Source: Rhynochetos jubatus
Taxonomy: Eukaryota > Chordata > Aves > Eurypygiformes > Rhynochetidae
NCBI GenBank assembly: GCA_027574665.1
Contig: CM050649.1
Span: forward strand, 64,198,150-64,262,149
Direction of reading: 5' to 3'
Length of the DNA: 64,000 nt
Part shown: piece by piece, positions 41,801 to 53,800 of the stretch
Layout of the letters: the number at the start of each line of letters is the position of its first letter
Numbering within the stretch: the stretch's first letter is position 1
The notes under the pieces: model-generated
The model's database searches: none
The model's input: the letters and a program-made list of their open reading frames with translations, nothing else
Told to the model about the DNA's origin: nothing
Translations under genes and position numbers: made by a program

Positions 41801-44800
41801 GTTCATAATCTTTGAGTATTTATTTAAATTCAGTATGTGCTTGGGCAAGCCAGCATTTCTCTTTTCATCTGCAAATTTGCAAAATTAAAGTTTGTATCTT
41901 GATCAGGGAACTTACTCAGTTGCACCAGGACTGACTTTTTTTTTTTTTTTCCAAGTTCATCTCCCTTCTTAATTAAAATTTGCCCTTTTTTTCCCTTGTT
42001 TTTTTCAGCTTCATGCTGCCATTAGTCATCAGGTGGATCCAGAATGCCTTGGCTTAGGTTTAGGCAGTATACTACTCAATAGCCTGAAGCAGACGGTGGT
42101 AACATTAGCAAGCAATGCTGGTGTTCTTAATACTGTGCAATCAGCCGCTCAAGCAGTGCTGCAGAGTGGATGGTCTGTGTTACTGCCAACAGCAGAAGAG
42201 CGGGCTAGGGCGCTCTCAGCGCTCCTGCCCAGTGCAGGTTGGTCCTAAGATTTAAACCTATGTGTTTTACGCTTGCATTTCTGGTTCATTAATAACAACT
42301 TCTGTTCTTAGTTTCAGGAAATGAAATGAATGTGAGTCCAGGCCGTAGATTTATGATTGACCTCTTGGTGGGCAGCTTGATGGCTGATGGAGGCTTAGAA
42401 TCGGCACTGAATGCTGCTATTACTGCAGAAATCCAGGTATGTTTCAGCAGCTTTGCAGTTCTGTGTAAACAGACTAAGAAGATGTATCAAGTGTTTTCTG
42501 AAGTTTGTGGATTGATGTTATCCTCTTTTGACCTGAAATTTAAGCCAGTGTTTGTATGGAAGCATGAATCATATTCTCCTTTCTAGTAGAGTGCCTGTTT
42601 TTGTTGCTTAGAGTGATGATTTAACAATGGTAACAAATTTTTTCGTAAAGCTCTGTAACAGAAGCATAATTTTACGAAGCATTTTGTACCTTTTTGTGGG
42701 ATTCTGGAGTCCTTTACTTCCTTGATTTCAGACATATCTCCAGCAAAAATTTCCGGGTTGTTACTTAAGAATTCAACATTAATGAATTCTTTGCAGCATC
42801 CCAGCTTTGCAGAGGTTCCATTTCAGACTGGTTTGAATGTTTAACAGATGCTGGCTAGTTACACAAAGGATGAAAGAAACATTCTGTATACATTGTCTTT
42901 CTCCATTAGTCTCTCAGAGATGGGACATTCTCTGCAGAGACTGCTTTCAATTGTCATGTTTATGTATGGCTGTGAAAACAAAAATGTGCTTTTCCCTTAC
43001 CTCTTCATTTGTTTAATTCTTCCTAGTATATTTTCTTCTTGTTTTCTCTCCACTGTTGGTAAACGGAGAGGTTTATGATGCAGAGGAAATACATATATTA
43101 AGTTTTGCAGCATGCAGCACTGCACAGGTTAATGTATGTTGTCTAATGTACCTGGATGAATTCGTCTCCATAGAGTTCTTTATGCCTGTAGCTCAGTGGC
43201 AAATCAAACCTAGGTTGTTCTGCAGTGGGCTGGATTTGTTATTTCTGTAAATGCAGAGTAAACATGCCTTCTGGCATGTTTAAACATACAGAGAACAGAA
43301 ATCAATTAACTTGGTTTGGTCAAAACTGAATTGGAGGTTTGTGTAGTCTTGTTTACCTTTACATAAACTCTGCCTTTATTTTTTTTAAATATTATAATTG
43401 TTTAAAAAAAGTGTGCCTGTGTGGTTATTACAGAATATACAATACATATTTGTCTGGTAGGAATTGTTTAATTTCTGGCATAGGTAAAAGTAATGATCTT
43501 ATTATCATGAATGCTTGTTAGTAAAATGTTTTATAATCACAGTGGCAATTTCTGCCTTTTCTTTAACTTGATTTACTTTTTTAGGATATTGAAGCAAAAA
43601 AAGAAGCACAGAAAGAAAAAGAAATTGATGAACAAGAAGCAAATGCATCAACACTTCATAGGAGTAGGACTCCATTGGACAAAGACCTTATTAATACTGG
43701 AATCTATGAATCTGCAGGAAAACAAAGTTTGCCATTAGTTCAGTTAATTCAGCAGTTACTAAGGTAATTGATTTGAATTTGTCTTTTATTTTTGTACAGA
43801 AGTTCTATTCAGATATTTTATGAACTAGTCAACTAAAAGGTGACTCATTTTGGTTAGCAAATAAATGTCCTCTCCTACTAGCATTTTAGCTCCTCAGAAT
43901 TCAAAATATTGGACATTTCTCCTAGGTTGTCTATAGTTTTGCTATTTTATGTTTGCTCAGGAGCAAATATCTATACTTAATTACCTGATTTTAGAAAGGC
44001 TTATTGCCTTGCTTTTATGGATTTTGGTGCTTCTTCCTGTATGCTGAAAGTCTGTGTAACAAATACAGGACAAAAGCTTGTCCTTACAAAGTATGAAAAT
44101 CAGCACAAATTCATTTAGACCTGAATGTTTTGCTCTATTTAGAACTGATTATTTTAGCTTGAGGAGACAGATTGTAGCTGGGGCTGTAACTGAGGAAGAA
44201 ACCTGAATTTTAAATTCTTCACACTGAGAAAGAATTGTGAATGCATGACCAGTAGGGTGCTGAGAACAAAGCTGCTTTATGTCAGCTGCAGCAGTGCTTA
44301 ATATGTATCATGACTCAGGAGATTACAGAGACGTTTATTACAACTTTTCTCTTAAGTGTGATGATAAACATGTATTTTAATCAGCACTGAGACTGTTGAC
44401 CTACATAGTCTCATGAGTTTCATTGCAGCCTTTCAGTGAAAATTGTCAGATGATGTTTTTTTATAGTGTGTGATGACAAAAACCCACAAAATTCATGTAT
44501 TTTTTTGAATCCTGATAAACAAAATGCCTCCACAAAACCCACTGACGCTTTGAGTACTATGGTACGAACAAGGGAACATCCTACAAAGAAACTTTGCATA
44601 GATTTGTTATGTATTTGTGTGAAATTCTAGCAAAAGCTTAATCTGTGTTTCTGTGGACTGGATTCGCTATCAATTCCCTTTAAATACTTTGCAATGCTTT
44701 TATACCAATTAGGAACATCGCTTCACAGACGATAGCCAAACTAAAAGATGTTGCTCGTCGCATTTCTTCCTGCATGGACCATGAATATTGTAGCAAAGAA

Positions 44801-47800
44801 AGATCTGCTTCTCTGGACCTGTTGCTCCGTTTTCAGCGTCTACTTGTTAGTAAACTTTACCCAGGAGATTGTGTTGGGCAGGTCCCTAACACATACAGTA
44901 AGTTATTATAAAAAAAAAAAAAAGTAAGCCTCTGCCCTCCCCTTCCCCCCCCCCCCCCCCCCCCCCAGCATTTCTGTAATACCTATTTTACAAGATAGCA
45001 ATTTATTATTTTAATTTATCTTTCTGTCTCATTCATCAGCCTAGTTGCTGAGTATTTCTGAAAAGTATTTTAAACTGTTTTCTGTAAAGGAAAATTTTTT
45101 TTTTTGGAAGGCAACAGGATTTAGATAATAAACTTTTAATAAACTTCTTAGAAGCTTTTAAAATGTGTTTTCTTAATTCAGTGCTGAGTGGCTGCAGTTT
45201 GGAAGAGTTTGACAGCTTTTCAAATCTGTTTCTTAAATATGACACTGTGATGTTTTTTTGTGCTCTTCCTCCTTTTTATACAGGTCCTGACCTCTTGGGT
45301 GTTGGCTCTTTACTGAAGAAATATACTGCTCTTCTGTGCACCCACATTGGGGACATACTTCCTGTGGCAACCAGCATCGCTTCTACTAGTCATAGGCATT
45401 TTGCAGAAGTTTCTCGTGTCGTGGATGGAGATTTAACAGGCAGGTTTTTCTTTGCTGTCCTCCTTTCCTCCCCTTCCACAAAACTATGAAGTTGTTATAT
45501 TATAGATGTTCTTGAAAGTTCTAAATGACTACAAAAGGGTCAATCTTTTGATTGATGTGAGAGAAGGAGGGCAAATCTGATGGGAAGGACGAGAGCTTTG
45601 TACTAAAGCAGTAAAAGAAGGCAGAATGTATTGCTTAGTGATTTACTTCCATGATGCTATAAACATAGGTCTTGAATTAAATCTGAGTATCTCCTGTTTT
45701 TTCTGTGTTTTAGGCATTCTTCTTCCAGAACTGGTGGTTTCTATAGTGCTACTCCTCAGTAAAAATGCTGGATTAATGCAGGAAGCTGGTGCTATTCCCC
45801 TGTTGGCTGGCTTGCTTGAACATCTAGACAGATTAAACCATTTAGCCCCTGGAAAGGAAAGGGATGACAATGAGGATTTAGCATGGCCAGGAATAATGGG
45901 TATGTACTAATAGCATCTGGACTATTTATTTGTATTTTTATAAGGTAGCTATATAAAAATGGTGACTGTTCATGAACTACTGTCAGGAAGGGAATTCTAC
46001 TTTACCAATTTTTATTAACCACTTCATATTGCGGTATTTATTTTTGTCAATCTTAAGGAAGTTTATATAGAGAGGCAGGATGAAGCAGAATACAAATACA
46101 ACTTTTTCAAGAAGTAGTTCTTACTTTGCATTTTGATTGTGAAGAGTTACAGTGAAAACATGAGTAGTGCATCTACACATATTATTACTAAATTCTATCT
46201 GTAACATAAAGGCAGGGTAATGTGAAGGCTTTAAAATGAGGAATTTTTCTTTTCCCAGGGCACTTCATATAATATGAGGTGTGTCTAGTGTGAAAAGAGA
46301 AGCAGGGAATATGCATTTCTCACTGTGAGCGTTTTACTGGTGGAGAGAGGAGTGAAACGTGGTTGGCATAACCCAGGAGAGCTAAAGCTAGGCAGTAGTG
46401 TGTTGGGGAGAGCAAAGACTAGGTGAAAATTCAGTTAGTGGTCCAGTAGAAGAAACCGATGAAGGCACGTGTGTGTGAACGTTACTCTGATGTTTCTTCC
46501 CTGGGTGAAATAATTTACTGATATGTAGATGGAAAGATGTCTAACATGTATGTAACCTATCTTACTTTATTTAAAAAAATCTGGATGTAGACTGAAATTA
46601 AATATACGGCCAATGCCTTGCAGGCAAGCATGTAATAAAACTGAAGTATGGAGAACTGACTGGAGCAGTGATTTGCCAGCACACCAGTTGTTCTGCTTCA
46701 CCTCCAAACAAAACCACCATATAGTTGGGCAATGCTTAAGTCTTTGACTGTGACATTGGGGATTAGCACATAAAAGAATACAGCATACAGACAATTAAAT
46801 TGCATAATATGTAGACAGGAATGTATTAATAGCGGTTTTGACTTTTGGGCATATCAAAAAAACAAGCAGCCTTTTGAGTAGAATTGAAGAATTTGGTTAA
46901 GCAACTATTGAAAGGATGTTCAGAATAAACTGTTTTTCTGTTGGTAAATTCTCTATTCTGTTTTACACCTGTAGGTTCATTTTTTACTGCTCAGAGTTGC
47001 AGAAATAATGAGGAGGTGACACTTATACGTAAAGCTGATCTAGAGAACCACAACAAAGATGGAGGATTTTGGACAGTGATTGATGGGAAAGTGTACGATA
47101 TAAAGGACTTCCAAACTCAGTCTTTAACTGGCAGTAGCATACTTGGTGAGAACCAGCATCTGAATTAGAGACAAATTACTTGTGTTTCTAAACCAGGTGG
47201 CATAAACACTTTTTTCTAGATGATGTACTGACTACCTCATTCTTTTATTAGCTCAGTTTGCAGATGAGGACCCAGTTGTTGCGTTGGAAGCTGCTTTGCA
47301 ATTTGAGGACACACGGGAGTCAATGCATGCCTTCTGTGTTGGCCAGTATATGGAGGTAAAAATGTTACATACTTATGGATACACACTTTCTAAAGTAAGG
47401 TATTGCTTTGCTTTCAAAATTCTTGTTGGAACTCAGGTGTAACTTTCAACTCCTCTTTCTTTTACTTAGCCTGACCAGGAAGTGATTACAACACCAGATC
47501 TCAGTACTTTGTCATCACCTCTAATAGACACAGAAAGGAATTTGGGTCTTCTCCTTGGGCTGCATGCTTCCTACCTCGCAATGAGCACACCGCTTTCTCC
47601 TCTGGAAGTTGAATGTGCCAGTAAGCAGAACTTTTTTTGAGCTTAAATAAATAATAAATACTTGTCAAAACATGCAAGAAAAAGACACAAGCCAAATAAA
47701 TTAACTGGAAATCTAGTTTAGATTAGATTAGTTTTGCTGTCTTCTGAAGAAGTTCTTCCTTACCAGACCCATCTAGGTCCAATAATTTAACAAGATTTAA

Positions 47801-50800
47801 ATGGAGTTTAGGTAATTTTGAACCCTTCAATATCCAGAATTTTGTAATATGCAAGATAGAGAACATTGGAAGAGAAAGGAGACTGCATAGCACAGTTATC
47901 TCACTAATTTTTGTTCAGTTAAGAATACCTGAAGTATCTGGTGTTGGTTTCTATCTTGTTGAGTGTCTTAATTTGATGAGTAGAAGGTATGATTCAATAT
48001 TAATCACAGAAAATAGGTAAGGCCCTATTATTTCTAAATGGGGGTTGGCTGCCCTGTTACTTAATTGTTTTTATTTGCAGAATCATTTATTTTCTGTTGG
48101 AAGCTGAGTATACATTTTATTTGAGGGAATTGCTGAGTCTTAATGGTTTAATCTTTCATCAGAATATATAAATTCGTGCTTTCTTCTTTTTCTTCTAGAA
48201 TGGTTGAAGTCATCTATCTTCTCTGGGGGCTTGCAAACTAGTCAGATTCATTACAGTTACAATGAGGAAAAAGATGAAGACCATTGCAGTTCGCCTGGTA
48301 ACACTACCCCAAATAAATCAAAACTATATACACATCGATTAACTCTGAGTGACCATTCACAGCCTTTTCTCCAAGCTATTGCAGATAATAATATTCAGGA
48401 TCACACTGTGAAGGTGAGCCCTCAGTTACTTTGTTCACAAAAAACATTGCTGAAGGGTGACAGTGGTAGCCAGAAACAGTTTTGCTGGTGATCGTTCTTG
48501 AAAAGTTAAAACAAAACAATCAAAAAAGTTATTTCAGAATTACTTTTTGTGAAAGAAGTGGTTGAGTACTACTAATGGATAAAATTTGACTATCATATGT
48601 ATAAAAATAAGTATATTTAATCCCATAAAAGTGAGGATTTTCTTTTTGAATTTTTGAGTGGGAGAACTAAAAAATTTAAATGTGTTCTTACAAAAAAATG
48701 TAGTAATAGATTACTTTTCATGTCAAATTTTAGTTGTATTGGCAGACCCTGCTCACCTCCAGGTGAACTAAGATGGAATTTGTCAAAGTGCAGATGCATT
48801 TTGGGTATCAGCTGCATGTATGCTTTTGTCTTCAAGTCCTTTTGCACCTTGTGGTTCAGGTTTCACCTAGCTGAAATAGTGGATATTATGAAAACCCCTA
48901 AGATTTACATTGATCACTGTCTTCTGTAATACTTCCAGATTTTCTAACCCTTTGAGTTAAGCTACTTTATCAAAAAACCCCAAATACGTCCTTGGGAGGA
49001 TAGGATATCAATAATGATGAGTCAGGAGAAGACAATAAAAAAATTGCCTTAGGTGACCTGGCCATCTGAGGAATAGATAAAACCAGTAGTAGCTTTATTC
49101 CTTATGCCATGTTGCTCTTCATCCAAGGACAGTGATACAGGGTATTCTTTGTGGTATTGGGTTGTAATTGCTGTGTGTTAAATAGTGCATACTGTGTGGT
49201 GTATCTCACTTCTGAGTGTTCGTTCAGGTTGTGGAGGTTATTCAGTGCTATTTAAATGCTGACTGCAGTATTTTGGGTTCTTTCATTGTATTTAAAACCA
49301 AAGTTAAATAGAGGCTGTTTTGTATTCTTACAGGACTTCTTGTGTCAAATAGAGAGATACTGTAAACAGTGTCACTTAACAACACCAATCACATTCCCTC
49401 CTGAGCATCCTGTGGAAGAAGTAGGACGCTTGTTACTATGCTGTCTTCTGAAGCATGAAGATTTGGGTAGGTTGGCTTGTTGTATAGCTGTGCCAGAATA
49501 CATTTTGGACCAGTTTAAACTCTGCTATGGGTGATTTTGGAAATGTGTATTCAGAGATTGCCTTTTCCTATTAAGGTCACGTAGCACTGTCTCTCGTTCA
49601 TCCTGGTACCCTTGGAGTTGACCAGGTAAAGCACAAAACCTTACCAAAATCTGTAGTGGATGTGTGTCGTGTTGTCTACCAAGCAAAATGCTCACTGATT
49701 AAGGTAAGCCTCTTACCTGCTGAAGCTTGTATTATTTTTCATTTGAAGTGTTTATTAAAAAACTATTCATTTTATTGTATATTAAACAGTAACCTGATCT
49801 TTCAATGCCTTTTCTAGACCCACCAAGAACAGGGACGTTCTTACAAGGAGGTTTGTGCTCCTGTCATCGAACGTTTGAGATTCTTATTCAATGAACTGCG
49901 CCCTGCAGTTTGCAATGATCTCTCTATAATGTCTAAATTTAAACTCCTGAGTTCCTTGCCCCGGTGGCGGAGGGTGGCTCAGAAAATAATTAGGGAAAAA
50001 AGGAAAAAAAGAGGTAAGGCAACTTTAATGTTGTATTTTCTTTTAAACAATTAAACCAAATCTCATTCCAAGGTTTGCTGCTTTATATTTGAGACTCAAC
50101 TAAAGCATCAAAGCCATTTACTTTCTGCTGCATTTTCATGGAGTTTTCTAAATCAGTGGTTACCTGTCTGCCTGTTTTTGCTGTAGGTATTGACAAGAGA
50201 GTTTAGGTGAGCATGCTTCTCTGTGTTCCAGCATATTAAAAATGATCCACCAATATCAGTCCCTGTGAATTTGTTTTAGTGAAGTTTTAGTAGAAGTGAC
50301 ATCTTACTAAAATCATGTTTTATTATTAAAGCAGTGTAGTCAGAGAACTGTTTAACTGGAAACAATGTGATGAACAAACACCGAAGAGCTTTTGCGGTTG
50401 GTCTTTAAAGATAAAAGCATATAGCAGATATTATCAGAGCTAATTTGATAGTAGTTGGACGTAGAGTTCAGCAAGAGTACATTTTCATTTTCTTTCAGGC
50501 TGATTTTAAGCATCTCTATGCTTAGGTTATCGTGCAGTGCTAAAAATGTGACACTGTAAATGTTATCAGGTTATAGGAAAGAATTTTTTTGTTTTGTTCT
50601 AGTGCCAAAAAAATCTGAATCTGCTGATGTGGAAGAATCCAAAATTGGAAATGAAGAGAGTGATTTAGAAGAATCCTGTGTGGTCCCTCACAGTCCAGTA
50701 CCTATAGATAAAAGGCCCATACCAATCAAATCACCTAAGGTAAGGTATCAGATTTTGAATTAACCTTGTGAATAAAAGTAACGAGGAAAAAATAGTGTCT

Positions 50801-53800
50801 AAAGCTTGACTGCTGTAACTTGACTTTCAGTATTCTGATAATGGTCTTTTGGGATATGTAATTAAGTATGGCACCATTGTTTTATTGTAACCTCGAATAA
50901 TTCTTAGAAATAAGCTTGTGTACTGCGTATTTAGAATACGTAAAGATACCGTCTCTGATTCTTAGATGATTGATAAACTTAGCAGTGTTCAGATAAAGCT
51001 ACATTTAAAAATAAATGGTTGTGATGGGTTACGTCCTCTTGTTTTGAATACTGATGCATATGAAATTTTGTGTTGCAATCATAAGATAATGAGTTACAAA
51101 TAATACTGAGCTCTTTCCTGCCTTTGAAGAAGTTTCCTTTTTGTTTTTTCCCTTCTAGTATTTTAAATTCAGACATGGTTTTACATGAAACTTTCAGTAA
51201 TTTTAAGATTTGTTTTAACATGCTACCTTCTTGTTTTGCAGGATAAGTGGCAGCCACTTTTGAGTACAGTTACAGGTGTCCACAAATACAAATGGCTGAA
51301 GCAAAATGTCCAAGGCTTATATCCACAGTCTGCCCTCCTTAACACCATTGTAGAATTTGCACTTAAAGAAGAGCCAGTGGATGTAGAAAAAATGAGAAAA
51401 TGTTTATTAAAACAGGTAAAATGGATGAAAATGGTCTTGCGTGTATTGGCAGTTTACATAAGTATGACAATTTGTTTTTCTCTTTTGCAGTTGGAAAGAG
51501 CAGAAGTTCGTCTGGAGGGAATAGATACTATTCTGAAATTGGCAGCAAAAAACTTTCTGCTCCCATCTGTGCAGTATGCCATGTTCTGTGGCTGGCAGAG
51601 GCTTATTCCAGAAGGAGCCAATATAGGGTAAAACTTTTTGTTGTTTTCGCTTTGACAGTTCTTCAGTAAGAAGAAAATACTTACTTTTGTTGTTATTTTT
51701 CTACGAAGGGAACCTCTTACCGACTGCTTGAAGGATGTTGATCTCATCCCACCGTTTAACAGAATGCTGCTAGAAGTTACGTTTGGAAAGTTGTATGCGT
51801 GGGCTATTCAGAATGTCCGGAACATCTTGCTAGATGCTAATGCAAAATTTAAAGAACTAGGTGAATCTCGTTTTGTTGCTCTTGGCTTGGGAGAGAACTT
51901 TTTAAACTGAATATTGTTGCTTTTTTTTTTTTTTAAGTTCTCAATAATTAAGATCCTAAAATAGATTACTCTGGTTTGTGTTGAGAAATACTTTGACTTT
52001 CTGTCCATCCATGTGTCACTCCACCCCCTCAGTTCCCCCTTAACACACTTTTCAGTGTTTAAGAGGATGTTGCTTTTATCCCAGCAACAGGTCATTGTTT
52101 ACTCATTAGAAGATTTTACCATTAAAATCTGAATTATAAAAGGTTTCTTGGAACTTCAGCTCGTAAGTTCTTAAAGTCAAGTAGGGAAAAAAAAAATATT
52201 TTGAACCACCAGACAAATCTGTAACCTATTTTATTTTAGCTCCCAAATGTCAACTGACTGTTGCTTGTATTACTTTTGTATTAGGTGTACAGCCTGTTCC
52301 TCTACAAACAATTACTAATGAGAATCCAGCAGGACCAAGTCTTGGGACCATTCCACAAGCGCGTTTTCTGTTGGTCATGCTGAACATGTTGACGCTGCAG
52401 CACGGTGCTAATACCTTGAGCCTCCTCCTTAATTCTGGCATGCTAGCATTGACGCAGACGACGCTGCGGCTGATAGGTAGGACATCTTCTGGTTTCTACT
52501 TTGGAAGAAAGCACATGTTTTGTAAATCTCCTTTGTTTTACTTGTTGGTGTACCCAAGCTACAGAATGACTTTGCTTAAAAGTAGTACTTAATGCTGCTC
52601 ACTTTTACTCCTGATGCAGAAACCACACTTGCAAGCATGATTGAGGAGGTAGTAAGTTGGACTATAGTGTATTGGGTCATGATTCTTCTCCTAAGCCTTT
52701 GCTTTGGCCATCCTTTGCTGGAATTGAGGAGTGATAGTGTAGTTTCGATGGAAACGTTACAAATAAATTAAAAATGGAGAATTTAAAATGGAAACATTAA
52801 AAACTGCATACTCCCTACTCGGTTTCATTTCTTCTGCCTATTAAAACCATTCCCAGTTTACGTATTTCAGCTGGTTTGTTTGACTGTTACAAGATGATGT
52901 GGGGTGTTCTTTCCCATGATTCAAGTTCTCCTTGTTCTTTCTTCATTTTCCTGGATATTAGCACATACTTGTTCTTGTAACGTGTACTTAATGGTAGTGC
53001 TGTTAAGAACTGTTTCCAATAAATTTCTGTTAGTAGAACCAGTTTGCTACTGGACTCATCATTATAACATCTCTATTATTTGTCACTTGGTTTTGTTCAA
53101 ATTTAAGTATTTAAAGCCCTGTACATTTGAAACTGTTATATTCTAGTTTCCTAAAAGCTCACCTGTTAAATCAGGTTTCCTGTTTGTTGTGGTCTGTACG
53201 TTACAAAACACATGCCTTAAAGTTTAAGTGTGACAAAGGTACAAATCAAAATTTGTAGCTGGTTTTAATATTTTTTTTAACTCCTTAGGGCCTAGTTCTG
53301 ACAACATTGAGGAAGATATGATTGCCTCTTCTCGAGGAGCTTCTGCTACAGTCCTAGAAGAGTCAAGAAAGGAAACTACACCTGTTCAGCTCCCTGTTTC
53401 TGGACCAGAGCTGGCAGCCATGATGAAAATTGGTACCAGAGTGGTGAGAGGGGTGGACTGGAAATGGGGTGATCAGGTACAGCCTCTTTCGTACAGTGCT
53501 GGGTGTGTAAAAATCGGAAGTCTGTTCAGTGGGCTGTGTGTGAATTTTATGTTCAAACTTTAGAGGTCGTTACACATTTCAAAGACTTGGAGAATTAACA
53601 TTAAATATATTATTTGTTTAACTTCATTTTTGGAGATGAAAATTCTTTTGGCAAGATTGTTCTGATTCATGATTTCACAGGAGTTTGGGTCATTTGTTGC
53701 TACTTATACTATGCACTTCCAACTATAGGTGTGTGTGACACTAGTACATAGTAAAATAGAGCTAAACATAAGTGTTGTGGCAGTTTACTGAGTAATTTCT

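Noticed and set aside
44355-44520. Possible C/D-box snoRNA (gtgatgat, ctga, gatgatg motifs) in intron 18
   Set aside because: Box spacing is too long, there is no terminal stem, and a guide region cannot be defined.
49704-49817. Intron 27 (114 bp) as an in-frame retained intron
   Set aside because: Its length is a multiple of three and it is open until the end, but its last codon is TAG, so retention would terminate the protein.
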